DNA of 64,000 nt from Desulfuromonadales bacterium (GCA_030145205.1 JAQYVZ010000023.1:1-64000); one strand, 5' to 3'; counted from the first letter of the stretch, positions 54,467 through 63,250 are shown. Numbers and translations are program-made. Notes: generated by a model not told the origin, from the letters alone.

Positions 54467-54952
54467 TCAAGCTTCGGCCGGGATGGATTCCGGTTTGAGT
54501 TTGATACAAAGACACTCCGCTGTGGCGTAAACGATACCATCCGGTCCGCAGATCTGACCCTCCACCATGACCTTGCGCCCTTGCACGGATACCACCCGAC
54601 TCTCCACCTGGACGACCGTCTCCAGTGGCAGCATGTTGCGGAAACTGACATTCAGATTGCCGACCACGATGGCATGGCCGGCGGCCCAGGCGGCCAGACC
54701 GAGCACCTCGTCAAGCACCGCCGCCGCACTGCCGCCATGGGCATGCCCGGGCGGGCCTTCTGCCTGGGGTCCGAACCAGAAACGCGCCACCAGGTTCTGT
54801 GCCGAGTCGCGAAAGTAGCGGGCTTTAAAACGCTGACCGGTCCGGTCACCCGACACGAAGCGCAGTGAGCTGCCGACCAGAGCCGGCGCATCAAACGCCT
54901 CCCAGTCCGACTCTCCCTCGAGTTGCAGCGGCGCTGCGTTCATCTGCTCCAT
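54467..54952 (-). CDS. PaaI-type hotdog thioesterase
   Basis: 161 residues, hotdog fold. GPPGHAHGGSAAAVLDEVLGLAAW holds the usual HGG loop and helix; NLNVSFRNMLPLETVVQVE is the following strand. Hydrolyses an acyl-CoA of unknown type. It ends before a hairpin and lies between serC and serA. Confidence 0.85.
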   Translation of the reverse strand: MEQMNAAPLQLEGESDWEAFDAPALVGSSLRFVSGDRTGQRFKARYFRDSAQNLVARFWFGPQAEGPPGHAHGGSAAAVLDEVLGLAAWAAGHAIVVGNLNVSFRNMLPLETVVQVESRVVSVQGRKVMVEGQICGPDGIVYATAECLCIKLKPESIPAEA

Positions 54953-54988
54953 ACCGTGTCTCCAACCCAGTTAAATCTGGCAAAAGCA

Positions 54989-55022
54989 AAGGGGACACTT
55001 CCCGCAGGAAGCGTCCCCAAGC
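54989..55022 (-). terminator. Hairpin after serC
   Basis: ggggac...cttcc / ggaag...gtcccc stem downstream of serC on the minus strand. T-run is poor, so strength is uncertain. Confidence 0.5.
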
Positions 55023-55040
55023 GTTCATAATCAGCGCGAA

Positions 55041-56132
55041 TCAGCCGTTGTTCTGCTCGAATTCACGCATGAAGGTCGCCAACGCTTCAATGCCGGCCAG
55101 CGGCATGGCGTTGTAGATCGACGCACGGATACCGCCGACGCTGCGATGGCCCTTGAGGGCGTACAGGCCACGCTCGCCAGCTTCCTTGAGGAACTTGGCT
55201 TCGAGGTCTTCGCTCGACAGGTTGAAACTGACGTTCATGGTGCCGCGGCACTCCGGCTTGATCACGCCACGGAAGTAGTCAGTACCGTCGATCAGATCGT
55301 AGAGAGTCTTTGCCTTCTGCTCGTTGACCTTCTCAATCGCAGCCACGCCGCCCTGCTGCTGCAACCACTGGAGCACCAGACCAGTGACGTAGATGGCGAA
55401 GGTGTTGGCGGTGTTGGTCAGGGAGTTGTCCTTGGCGCAGACCTCGTAGTTGAGCAGGGTCGGTGTTTCGGCAACCGCGTGACCGAGCAGGTCCTCACGG
55501 ATCACGACGATGGCGGTGCCGGCCGGACCGAGGTTCTTCTGTAGACCGGCGTAGATGCAGCCGAACTTGCTGTAATCGATCACCCGGGAAAGAATTTCCG
55601 AGGTCTGATCAGCAATCAACGGCACAGCACCCGTCTCCGGGAAACTGTTGTAACGAGAACCGTAAAGAGTGTTGTTGCTGGTGATGTGCAGGTAGGCCGC
55701 ATCCTGATCGACCATCTCCGAAGTAATCTCGGGGATGTGATCGTAATTACTGTCGGCCGAGCTGGTGATCACCCGGATGTCACCGTACACCTTCGCATCT
55801 TTGTTGGCCAGTTTGGCAAAGTTGCCGGTTTCTGCGTAGAGGCACTTCTTCGTGGCAGAGCGGGCTGCCAGATTCATCGGCAGGGCAGCGAACTGCATGC
55901 GCGCGCCGCCATGTACAAACAGGATCTTGTAGTTGTCAGGCAGGTTGGTCAGCTGACGGAAGCTTTCCTGGGCATCGAGAAGCACCTTTTCAAACTGCTT
56001 GGCGCGGTGGCTGACCTCGATGACGGAGACGCCCAATCCCTGAAAGTCAAGAAATTCATCGCGAATCTGTTCCATAACTGGCACGGGCAGCATAGCCGGC
56101 CCGGCTCCGAAATTGTAAACCTGCTTGGACAT
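55041..56132 (-). CDS. serC: Phosphoserine aminotransferase
   Basis: 363 residues. YNFGAGPAMLPVPVMEQ, the PLP lysine in YAGLQKNLGPAG and HRSVGGIRASIYNAMP match SerC. Converts 3-phosphohydroxypyruvate to phosphoserine. AAGGAGGA precedes the ATG. It follows the second dehydrogenase gene by 38 bases. Confidence 0.93.
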   Translation of the reverse strand: MSKQVYNFGAGPAMLPVPVMEQIRDEFLDFQGLGVSVIEVSHRAKQFEKVLLDAQESFRQLTNLPDNYKILFVHGGARMQFAALPMNLAARSATKKCLYAETGNFAKLANKDAKVYGDIRVITSSADSNYDHIPEITSEMVDQDAAYLHITSNNTLYGSRYNSFPETGAVPLIADQTSEILSRVIDYSKFGCIYAGLQKNLGPAGTAIVVIREDLLGHAVAETPTLLNYEVCAKDNSLTNTANTFAIYVTGLVLQWLQQQGGVAAIEKVNEQKAKTLYDLIDGTDYFRGVIKPECRGTMNVSFNLSSEDLEAKFLKEAGERGLYALKGHRSVGGIRASIYNAMPLAGIEALATFMREFEQNNG

Positions 56133-56170
56133 AGGTTCCTCCTTGAATATGGTGTTCGATACCGTTCGAA

Positions 56171-57340
56171 TTAAAGCGTGCGAACTTTGATGACGCCGTC
56201 GATCGCTTCAAGCGCGGCGACCAGATCGGGTGTCGGTTCGGATTCGATATCGATGATGTTGTAAGCCACTTCGTCGCGGCTCTTGTTGATCATGTCGATG
56301 ACGTTGATGTCATTATCCGCCAGCACCTCAAGCACCTGTTTGAGCATTTTCGGCACATTGCGGTTGGAGAAGGCAATCCGGTGCCCGCCGTTGCGCTCAA
56401 GCGCAATATTCGGGAAATTGACCGAGTTACGGATGTTGCCGTTTTCGAGGAAATCGATCAGCTGATCAGCCACCATGATGGCACAGTTCTCTTCCGCTTC
56501 TTCGGTGCTGGCACCGAGGTGAGGGATGGCCATCACGTCATCACGGCCCATCATCTCGACCATCGGGAAATCGGTGACATACTTGCCGATCTTGCCGCTG
56601 TCGAGGCCGAGCAGGATCGCGTCGGTGTCGACCACTTTCTCGCGAGAGAGGTTGATCAGGGTCGCGCCCGACTTGAAGCTCTCGACCAATTCCTTGTTGA
56701 TCAGGTTGCGGGTCGCCTCAAGCACCGGCAGGTGCAGAGTGACGATATCCGCCTTGGACAGCAGCGACTGCATGTTCTCCATGCGCTGCACATCGCGCGA
56801 CAACCGCCAGGCCGCCTCCACCGACAGGGCCGGGTCGTAGCCGAGCACTTTCATGCCGAGCATCAGACCGGTCTCGGCCACCAGGGAGCCGATGGCGCCC
56901 AGGCCGACCACACCAAGGGTCTTGCCCTTGAGTTCGGTGCCGCCGTAGGTTTTCTTACCGCCTTCCACCAGCTTGCTCAGCGCAGCAGCGTCCTTGCCAG
57001 AGCCTTCCTGCTTGACGAAATCGATGGCGCCGACAATGTCGCGGGTGGAGAGCAGCATCGCCGCTACGGCCAGCTCCTTGACAGCGTTGGCATTGGCGCC
57101 GGGCGCATTGAACACCACGATGCCCCGCTCAGTGCAATTGTCAACCGGGATGTTGTTGACGCCGGCACCGGCCCGGCCAATCGCCTTGACACTGGTATCG
57201 ATATCATCCGGCGTCAGCACGTGGCTACGCAGCATGATGGCGTTGGGCGTACCGATTTCGCTGGCGATTTCATACTTATCAAGAGAGAATTTCTCGAGGC
57301 CCTTGACCGAAATTTTATTGTAGGTGCGGATCTTGTACAT
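56171..57340 (-). CDS. D-3-phosphoglycerate dehydrogenase, short form with ACT
   Basis: 389 residues. GLGAIGSLVAE, NLSREKVVD and PHLGASTEEAEEN are the NAD and catalytic sites; the C-terminal ACT-like part (MLKQVLEVLADNDINVIDMI) is shorter than in the SerA at 52799. ATG at 57340 follows AAGGAGAAAA; an upstream in-frame start would add an unlikely leader. With serC it forms an operon. Confidence 0.88.
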   Translation of the reverse strand: MYKIRTYNKISVKGLEKFSLDKYEIASEIGTPNAIMLRSHVLTPDDIDTSVKAIGRAGAGVNNIPVDNCTERGIVVFNAPGANANAVKELAVAAMLLSTRDIVGAIDFVKQEGSGKDAAALSKLVEGGKKTYGGTELKGKTLGVVGLGAIGSLVAETGLMLGMKVLGYDPALSVEAAWRLSRDVQRMENMQSLLSKADIVTLHLPVLEATRNLINKELVESFKSGATLINLSREKVVDTDAILLGLDSGKIGKYVTDFPMVEMMGRDDVMAIPHLGASTEEAEENCAIMVADQLIDFLENGNIRNSVNFPNIALERNGGHRIAFSNRNVPKMLKQVLEVLADNDINVIDMINKSRDEVAYNIIDIESEPTPDLVAALEAIDGVIKVRTL

Positions 57341-57386
57341 GCTTTTCTCCTTGGACGAGAGCAACAGACAACTGCATATCAGAAAC

Positions 57387-57435
57387 AAAAAAAGCCGTAC
57401 CGCTCGCAAGGGGCGGCGATCGGCGGCTTTGTGGT
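57387..57435 (-). terminator. Hairpin upstream of the short dehydrogenase gene
   Basis: aaagccg...cggcttttttt on the minus strand, 47 bases before the ATG. It may be a second terminator or an attenuator for that gene. Confidence 0.55.
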
Positions 57436-57465
57436 CTGGCGGAGCGAAAAAAAACTATCGCAAAA

Positions 57466-57508
57466 AACCCCGCTGAAAAGCCGTTTTTACACCTTTTCAG
57501 CGGGGTTG
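57466..57508 (-). terminator. Terminator of the DUF1015 gene
   Basis: ccccgctgaaaa / ttttcagcgggg, a perfect 12-bp stem followed on the minus strand by ttttttgcg. Confidence 0.85.
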
Positions 57509-57516
57509 TCAATGTT

Positions 57517-58863
57517 TCAGCGGATGATCTTTCGGGCTTCCAGATAGAAGCGTTTTTCATCCGCCTCGCCCATCGAAAATGTCTTGCGGGGCAAGGCGCC
57601 ATCCTTGACGATCGTCAAGAACAGATCGTGCTTGGAAATTGCCGGCAGGGTAAAGCCAATCGCGTCTTTACCGCCCCCCAGCCGGGCCACCGTATCGTCG
57701 CCATGAATATAGTCGATCCGTGCCGCCGACTGCTGCCTCTGGTAGTCATCCAGAAACGCCTGCAGGGTCGCCACTACCAGCGTAAAGGCCGGCTGATCGA
57801 TGGTCAGCAGACCGCAACGGTCGCCAGCCACCAGGGGAATAGCATGGGCCCCGGCCGAGGCCGCAGCAGCGGTCGCGGCAACAGCCGTAGCATCCGCCAG
57901 CCACTCCCACTGACAGGGCGTACCGGCAGCGGCAAAGAACGCCTGCGCTGCGGTTGCCATCTGGTCGGCGTCGATATCGAACATTACCCGGTGGATCGCC
58001 TCAAACTCAAGGCCAGGATCATGCAGGTTGACCAGTTCTACCAAGGCATAACGCGCCGGATGATCCATCAGGGTTGTGGGATCGTCAGCGTCCGCCTTCA
58101 GGTTCTCCCAGATCGCCTTGGCGGTGGCGAAGCTGTGATTGCCGTCGCCCATAGCGTAGAGCATGACCTTGTCATCGTTCACCTGGTAACGACTGCGGAA
58201 GCGATCCAGATCAGCCAGAGCGGCCAGTCGCTCGCCAACCTGGCTGGTCAGGCCTTCGCCAGCCACATGCCAGCCGCGCAGATGCCCGCCATTCTGCATC
58301 AATTCGAAATCGTAGAGCTCGGGCAGACCCTGCTCGAACAGCGGCTCGATCACCGTACACTCCGGGTCATCGATCAGCACCATGATGTGCGGCAGCTCAA
58401 TCGGCGCATTTTCACGTACGCGGATACGCGGCGGCAACCGGTCGACAATGGTGCCCTCGGTGGCGCGGATCAGGGTACTGGCGCCAGGCCGATAGTCATA
58501 TTCTTCCAGATCGAGCGCCACCACCAACCCCTTGCGGGAGGGGGCATGGGCCGTCTTGCGATCAATCAGTACAAAACCAGGCTCAAGCGCCTGCAGACTA
58601 CCGTCTTCCAGATAGTGCGCCATGGTCTGATTGATCGACGCGATGCGTGCCGCCGTCTCTGTCTCTCCCTCTTCCAGGTAGACTTCGGGAAAAACCAGAG
58701 GCAGAGTTGACGGCTGGCCGCCAACCTGCTTCTCGACCTCCTGCCAATATTCCGGCTCGGAAGTGTACTGATCGCAAGCGATGACGGCCCAGCGGGCCAG
58801 GTCGACCGCCTTGTTCGGCAACAGAATTTGTGGAACCTTCAGGGCGAGTTTGCTCAAATCCAT
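57517..58863 (-). CDS. DUF1015 family protein
   Basis: 448 residues. WAVIACDQYTSEPEYW near the N-terminus, ALDLEEYDYRPG, MLYAMGDGNHSFATAKA and YIHGDD match DUF1015. The function is not established; neighbours for the dehydrogenase and aminotransferase suggest a serine-related role. ATG at 58863 is typical for the family; longer readings run into the next gene. Confidence 0.85.
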   Translation of the reverse strand: MDLSKLALKVPQILLPNKAVDLARWAVIACDQYTSEPEYWQEVEKQVGGQPSTLPLVFPEVYLEEGETETAARIASINQTMAHYLEDGSLQALEPGFVLIDRKTAHAPSRKGLVVALDLEEYDYRPGASTLIRATEGTIVDRLPPRIRVRENAPIELPHIMVLIDDPECTVIEPLFEQGLPELYDFELMQNGGHLRGWHVAGEGLTSQVGERLAALADLDRFRSRYQVNDDKVMLYAMGDGNHSFATAKAIWENLKADADDPTTLMDHPARYALVELVNLHDPGLEFEAIHRVMFDIDADQMATAAQAFFAAAGTPCQWEWLADATAVAATAAAASAGAHAIPLVAGDRCGLLTIDQPAFTLVVATLQAFLDDYQRQQSAARIDYIHGDDTVARLGGGKDAIGFTLPAISKHDLFLTIVKDGALPRKTFSMGEADEKRFYLEARKIIR

Positions 58864-58915
58864 GATTGTATCTCTTTCACACTGTTCAATATGGTTCAAT
58901 GGTCCAAAGTCGTAA

Positions 58916-59191
58916 CTACTTGATCCGCCGCAGATGTCCACCCGGCGCGGGGGTCGGTGATTCTGGAGGCGGCTCCGGCGGATTCTGCACCGGCTCGCCT
59001 TCTTCGCCTTCAAACCGGGGCAGGTTGTTCGACTCCAGCATCTGCGAAACGCCCTCGGCAACCCCAAGACACTGCTTCATGCACACCTTGTGAACCGGGC
59101 AGGTTTTGCAATCAGCTTCCCCACCCGCCATCCGCAGGGCATGGATCACCAGCTCAACACTTTCAATCTGGTTCAATGGAATCAGGAACAT
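58916..59191 (-). CDS. Small protein with four-Cys motif
   Basis: 91 residues. CKTCPVHKVCMKQC (about 28-41) could bind metal or form disulfides; the tail is Pro-rich (NPPEPPPESPTPAPGG). AAAGGACAAGAG precedes the ATG. It overlaps no real gene and ends 52 bases before DUF1015. Unknown family. Confidence 0.6.
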   Translation of the reverse strand: MFLIPLNQIESVELVIHALRMAGGEADCKTCPVHKVCMKQCLGVAEGVSQMLESNNLPRFEGEEGEPVQNPPEPPPESPTPAPGGHLRRIK

Positions 59192-59202
59192 CTCTTGTCC
59201 TT

Positions 59203-59234
59203 TTTAACGCCGAGGCGCTGAGACACCGGGGAAA
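59203..59234. repeat. aacgccgaggcgctgag repeat, copy 2
   Basis: Inverted relative to the copy at 59316-59348, with about 80 bases between them. Confidence 0.6.
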
Positions 59235-59315
59235 ATCAAAAGTCCGTTAGTACAAACCAAACGTTTATTCTCATACCTTTTTGGGGTTTAAACGGTCTTT
59301 ATCCAAAAACGACCA

Positions 59316-59348
59316 ACCTCAGCGACTTTGTGTCTCGGCGTTAAAACG
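59316..59348. repeat. aacgccgag repeat, copy 3 (inverted)
   Basis: cctcagcgactttgtgtctc then ggcgttaaaacgcc, the inverse of copy 2, next to the end of the DAHP synthase gene. Confidence 0.6.
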
Positions 59349-59352
59349 CCTT

Positions 59353-60372
59353 TTAGATCGTCTTCCCGACAACCGCCGCAAATTCGCGTAGCTTGGTCAT
59401 CATCTCAGCGAACTCGGCCGGACGCAGCGACTGAGGCCCATCACTGGCAGCCGTTTCAGGTGTCGGGTGGACTTCGACGATCAAACCGTCGCAGCCAGCG
59501 GCAACCGAGGCGTAGCACATGCTAGGAACCAGGGCGGCATGGCCGGTGGCGTGCGAAGGATCAATCATGATCGGCAGGTGGGTTTGCTGGCGCAGCACCG
59601 GGATTGCCGAGATATCCAACGTATTGCGGGTCGCAGTCTCAAAGGTGCGGATACCACGTTCGCACAAAATTACCCGGCGATTACCTTCCGAGAGAATGTA
59701 TTCGGCACTCATCAGGTATTCCTGAATGGTGGTTGCCATGCCGCGCTTAAGCAGGATCGGCTTGTCGAGCTGACCGAGCATCTTCAGCAAAGCGAAGTTC
59801 TGGACGTTGCGTGCGCCCACCTGCATGACATCGGCATATTTCGCGACCAGCTCCACATCACGCGGATTGACCACCTCGGTGACAATCGGCAGACCGGTCA
59901 CTTCGCGAGCGGCTGCGAGCAATTTGAGGCCTTCCTCTTCCATCCCCTGGAAGGAGTAGGGGCTGGTGCGCGGCTTGAAAGCTCCGCCGCGCAGCACGGT
60001 CGCCCCGGCAGCCTTGACCGCATGGGCCGTCTCGAGGATCTGTGCTTCGCTTTCCACCGCACAGGGCCCCGCCATTACGATGAGAGAGTCGCCGCCGACG
60101 CTCACGCCGGGAGCGATCTCAATCACGGAGGGTTCCGGTTTGACTTCGCGACTGGCCAGTTTGTACGGCTTGAGAATCGGTACAACGTTCTCGACACCGG
60201 ACATCGATTCCAGCGCCTGCAGCACCGACTTGCCGCGCTCATCGCCGACGGCGCCGACCACATTGCGGGTTTCGCCATGGATCACATGCGGCATATAGCC
60301 CAGAGCCTCAATGCGCTTCTTGACGTCAGCAAGCTCTTGTTTGCTGGCGCCCTGCTTCATAACGATGATCAT
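59353..60372 (-). CDS. aroF: 3-deoxy-7-phosphoheptulonate (DAHP) synthase, type Iβ
   Basis: 339 residues. N-terminal ferredoxin-like regulatory domain (1-70), then the synthase barrel: [38 protein letters not shown] in the form [11 protein letters not shown], and [14 protein letters not shown]. First step of the shikimate pathway. AAAGGA lies eight bases before the ATG. Expression is controlled by the leader described at 60410-60660. Symbol given for function; type Iβ enzymes are also called AroG or AroF. Confidence 0.92.
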   Translation of the reverse strand: MIIVMKQGASKQELADVKKRIEALGYMPHVIHGETRNVVGAVGDERGKSVLQALESMSGVENVVPILKPYKLASREVKPEPSVIEIAPGVSVGGDSLIVMAGPCAVESEAQILETAHAVKAAGATVLRGGAFKPRTSPYSFQGMEEEGLKLLAAAREVTGLPIVTEVVNPRDVELVAKYADVMQVGARNVQNFALLKMLGQLDKPILLKRGMATTIQEYLMSAEYILSEGNRRVILCERGIRTFETATRNTLDISAIPVLRQQTHLPIMIDPSHATGHAALVPSMCYASVAAGCDGLIVEVHPTPETAASDGPQSLRPAEFAEMMTKLREFAAVVGKTI

Positions 60373-60409
60373 GGGTCAAATCCTTTCGGGAGAGCGTTGT
60401 GTGGTTTTA

Positions 60410-60449
60410 AAAAATAGAGAAGGCCGCAGATTGTCCCGGCGGCCTTCAT
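60410..60449 (-). terminator. Second hairpin before aroF
   Basis: gaaggccgc / gcggccttc perfect 9-bp stem, followed by tctattttttaa on the minus strand, 38 bases before the ATG. It lies inside a possible 26-codon ORF that ends overlapping the aroF ATG. Confidence 0.75.
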
Positions 60450-60464
60450 TCGTTTTCTCTCCCA

Positions 60465-60512
60465 AAACGAAAAAACCACGAGCAATCTGCTTTAAAGCCT
60501 GCCCGTGGTTTG
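60465..60512 (-). terminator. Attenuator terminator of aroF
   Basis: Minus strand: aaaccacgggca / tgctcgtggttt, a 12-bp stem with one G-U pair, then a run of six T (ttttttcgtttt). The 5' part (gggcaggc, 60497-60504) is complementary to gcctgccc in the leader-peptide region (60555-60562), giving an antiterminator. Confidence 0.85.
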
Positions 60513-60537
60513 TCTGGTTGCGATCAATTGCTGGTCG

Positions 60538-60624
60538 TCAACACACCTCAGCCTGGGCAGGCAGCCTAAAAAAGCTGCTAAACCAGAAAGAAAAGTTGTT
60601 GAACATCCAGCTCATGGAAATCAT
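60538..60624 (-). CDS. Aromatic leader peptide of aroF
   Basis: 28 codons from ATG at 60624 to TGA at 60538. It encodes six Phe and two Trp within 14 residues (FNNFSFWFSSFF core, Trp also at position 6), ending at QAEVC. AGGAA lies eight bases before the ATG; a second in-frame ATG at 60615 is possible. As in pheL, low charged tRNA-Phe would stall the ribosome and free the antiterminator. It is too short for ordinary gene finding. Confidence 0.85.
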   Translation of the reverse strand: MISMSWMFNNFSFWFSSFFRLPAQAEVC

Positions 60625-60734
60625 TGTCGCCGTTCCTGTGAATTTGTGAGCCTGATTGGTAACAAAAACCCTCAAGGAAATCAAGCAAAGAATCCCATTT
60701 CACGCACTAAAGCCAGTATTTCACAGAATCCCCC

Positions 60735-60763
60735 TTGACAGTCCGTGCGTCTTTGGATATAAA
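60735..60763 (+). promoter_or_regulatory. Promoter of tRNA-Phe
   Basis: Consensus TTGACA (60735-60740), 17-base spacer, TATAAA (60758-60763), 14 bases before the tRNA. Confidence 0.85.
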
Positions 60764-60777
60764 CAATCTCCTGTTTC

Positions 60778-60853
<76 letters not shown>

Positions 60854-60862
60854 CAAGTTATA

Positions 60863-60900
60863 AGGGCTTAGCATACCGACGCTAAGCCCTTTTTCTTTTT
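60863..60900 (+). terminator. Terminator of tRNA-Phe
   Basis: agggcttagc / gctaagccct, a perfect 10-bp stem, then tttttcttttt. Confidence 0.85.
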
Positions 60901-60933
60901 GTGTGTAATTTTGGTGTAATTGTGCCAGAAACT

Positions 60934-62127
60934 CTATGAAACATCCCCTAACCTCTGCTCCAGCCTGTCCATTGCATCCTGAATATGCTCCCCGTTCTGA
61001 TGCGCATACCTTAGGACCATTGCCAGGGTCTTATGCCCTGATATCCTCATTACCGTTGGCAGGTCTATACCTTCCTGAACAAGATGTGTAACTGCCGTGT
61101 GCCGCATGGTGTGTCTGACTATCTCCCTGGGGTCTAAACCTGCCGCCGTAACAACCCGCCTAAAAGCCTTGTCCATATTTGTAATGTGACCGGTTGCCGA
61201 CTTGGTGGAAGGGAATAGCCATTCCTGTTCCTCCGGCACCGTGTCAATCACTTCTTTTAATTGAATAGCAAGCCGCTTGGTGATTGGCTGCTCTCTCGTA
61301 CCTGCCTTTGCAACAGGAATATGAATTAACCTCCTATCAAGGTCGATATGCTCAAGCCCTATTTTTAGAATTTCTGACTTACGCATTCCGGTATCAATGC
61401 CAATCATTATGAACAGGTAGACTAGGGGATTTTTATCTTTTAAGGACTCTTCTTTGAGCTTGGAAATCTGCTCCCTGGTGAGGTAGACCCGCTTTTTCAT
61501 CTCTTCATGAAACCGGTTTATTTTAGCAGGCCTATACGGAAGCCACTGCCACTCGACCGCCTTGCTGAACAGATGTGAAATTGCTGCCAGCTCTCTGTTG
61601 ATTGTTCCTTTACTTGTGTACTTCAATGCCGAGATATCAAGGGGCTTGTTCTTCTCTCCCCCTGGCACAGCCTTTTCTTTCAAGCGCATTACCTTATAAC
61701 GGTCAATTTCGCTTGTCGTAATTTTCGTTAACGGTTGATTGCCAAAGTACGGGACAAGATGCTGTTCAAGGCGGCGCTGCTTTGCCTTAATATCTTTACC
61801 ACCCTCCTCTTCCAACTTCTCAATATACTTCTTAGCTGCTTCCCGAAATCCCATCGCAACCTTTCGGCCCTTGGGAAGGTTCAGCCTGTCTTCCCTAGCT
61901 TTTGTTCTCATCCCGGCAATGGCGCTCTCTGCTTGCTCTCGGGTCACACCTTCGGATTCTTTTCCGATGGCTCTATGAATCCTTTCCCCATCCACCATGA
62001 CATTGATTGCAAAACGACCGTCACCGCTTTTCAGGCGAGTGAATACAATGCCGTGTTCTTCAATTCTTTCGCCAGCATTTAGCCGCCTCATTTGTGGACG
62101 TGTGAGCTTCTTGAATTTAATTGCCAT
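60934..62127 (-). CDS. Tyrosine recombinase (integrase)
   Basis: 397 residues. N-terminal arm-binding (1-70), SAM-like core-binding domain (about 90-195) and catalytic domain. Catalytic residues: Arg in GIDTGMRKSEIL, HTMRHTAVTHL (His and Arg), SGHKT (His) and the Tyr of MVLRYAH. It directs integration at the adjacent tRNA-Phe. Confidence 0.92.
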   Translation of the reverse strand: MAIKFKKLTRPQMRRLNAGERIEEHGIVFTRLKSGDGRFAINVMVDGERIHRAIGKESEGVTREQAESAIAGMRTKAREDRLNLPKGRKVAMGFREAAKKYIEKLEEEGGKDIKAKQRRLEQHLVPYFGNQPLTKITTSEIDRYKVMRLKEKAVPGGEKNKPLDISALKYTSKGTINRELAAISHLFSKAVEWQWLPYRPAKINRFHEEMKKRVYLTREQISKLKEESLKDKNPLVYLFIMIGIDTGMRKSEILKIGLEHIDLDRRLIHIPVAKAGTREQPITKRLAIQLKEVIDTVPEEQEWLFPSTKSATGHITNMDKAFRRVVTAAGLDPREIVRHTMRHTAVTHLVQEGIDLPTVMRISGHKTLAMVLRYAHQNGEHIQDAMDRLEQRLGDVS

Positions 62128-62141
62128 GCCCTACTCCCTTA

Positions 62142-62555
62142 TTATTGCCTTGCTTGCTTCGCCTTCATCTTTATTGCATCCCAATCAGCTTTGATTCTTT
62201 CATAGTTTGGGACCCTATGGCTTTTCCAGTACGCCTTCTTATCTGACTCAATGGCACGCCATATAAGCTCTTCATCATAGGTCAGCAAGTCCGAGCGATG
62301 GAGACACAGATTGACGAAGCAAGTCACTTCTTCATCATCAAATATCAGGTCTGGGAGGTAGTCTCCTTTTTCATTCAAGAGGCCTGTTTCCTTGTCGTGC
62401 AATAGCCTCTCAATGGCAAACTCAACTACTGCCGTTATTGAATTCCTTCGTTGAACCCTGGCTAACAGCTCCACCGAATACCTCATCTTAGGTGTCAGTC
62501 TCACCGTCATGAGCTTTCCCTTTCCACTACTTGGCCTTCCTGCCTTTTTTGACAT
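62142..62555 (-). CDS. Small protein, possible ribbon-helix-helix type
   Basis: 137 residues. The basic start (MSKKAGRPSSGKGK) and MTVRLTPKMRYSVELLARVQ look like a ribbon-helix-helix DNA-binding segment; the rest is helical. GGGAGGTG precedes the ATG at 62555; longer readings run over the excisionase-like gene. It is read towards the integrase gene, 14 bases apart, so both may be in one transcript. Confidence 0.6.
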   Translation of the reverse strand: MSKKAGRPSSGKGKLMTVRLTPKMRYSVELLARVQRRNSITAVVEFAIERLLHDKETGLLNEKGDYLPDLIFDDEEVTCFVNLCLHRSDLLTYDEELIWRAIESDKKAYWKSHRVPNYERIKADWDAIKMKAKQARQ

Positions 62556-62613
62556 CGTTTCACCTCCCTGTGAGTAGTCATTCTGGAAAAACCTTACCAC
62601 TTCTTTTTTTGTC

Positions 62614-62642
62614 TTGCAAGTCAAAATGTAATACTGTATGTT
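62614..62642 (+). promoter_or_regulatory. Possible promoter of the excisionase-like gene
   Basis: TTGCAA, 17-base spacer, TATGTT. It lies in the 115-base divergent space between the two DNA-binding protein genes. Confidence 0.4.
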
Positions 62643-62670
62643 TTGTCTTACGTAATAGGAGGAAGGGAAG

Positions 62671-62931
62671 ATGAAAACCAAAGACATAGAGATACTACCA
62701 GGCGGACGGCTCGACACTGTTAACACAGGTCTGTATCTGGACAAAGCGCCAAAAACTTTGGCAATGATGCGCTGCAAAGGGACTGGCCCCCCATTCATCA
62801 AGAGGGGGAAAATTTATTATTTCAAAGAGGACCTAGACCGTTGGATTGCCGAAGGAGCGGGCTTTAAAAGTACAGCACAAGCTCGACTCGCAAACCTGAA
62901 GTCTAAACATTGCGAATTGGAGAATAAGTGA
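62671..62931 (+). CDS. Excisionase-like HTH protein
   Basis: 86 residues. YLDKAPKTLAMMRCKGTGPP and FIKRGKIYYFKEDLDRWIAE form the short winged helix typical of excisionase/AlpA-like (HTH_17) proteins. AGGAGGAAGGG precedes the ATG. Divergent from the 62142 gene. Confidence 0.75.
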   Translation: MKTKDIEILPGGRLDTVNTGLYLDKAPKTLAMMRCKGTGPPFIKRGKIYYFKEDLDRWIAEGAGFKSTAQARLANLKSKHCELENK

Positions 62932-63212
62932 AAATGGAATCCATGAGCCTGGAGGCAACGTCCATAAAGTTTTCGATAGAGGACAAAGACCTAAATAACA
63001 CCATTGAGCTGCAAGGGAGCTTGGCGGATTTCTTCGTCGGGGTCATTCTCACTTCCGGTTTATCTAAGGACGGCATCTTCTGTGTGTTGTCAGAGCTTCT
63101 CCAATCGAAGGACACTCAAATCATCAAAACTGAGAACAAAGAAATTGTTGTTCGGAGCAAACCTCATCCACCCTGCAAACAGCCCCACCTTTCTAATAAG
63201 CAAGCTGTATAG
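62928..63212 (+). CDS. Hypothetical protein of the element
   Basis: 94 residues, not recognised. GTG at 62928 overlaps the preceding TGA and has GGAG five bases upstream, so it is translationally coupled; an ATG lies two codons later. Confidence 0.5.
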   Translation: MKMESMSLEATSIKFSIEDKDLNNTIELQGSLADFFVGVILTSGLSKDGIFCVLSELLQSKDTQIIKTENKEIVVRSKPHPPCKQPHLSNKQAV

Positions 63213-63250
63213 ATTAGAACATTAAAACAATACAAGTAATGGAATAGGAT

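Larger units (their letters stand above)
60373..60777 (-). other. Leader region of the DAHP synthase gene
   Basis: On the minus strand: leader peptide, transcription terminator and a second hairpin; on the plus strand: the tRNA-Phe promoter. See separate entries. Confidence 0.85.

Noticed and set aside
53027-54868. 613-codon plus-strand frame over serA
   Set aside because: Antisense of serA and the thioesterase gene; no domain recognisable.
57628-58710. 360-codon plus-strand frame over DUF1015
   Set aside because: Shadow frame; the minus strand holds the recognised family.
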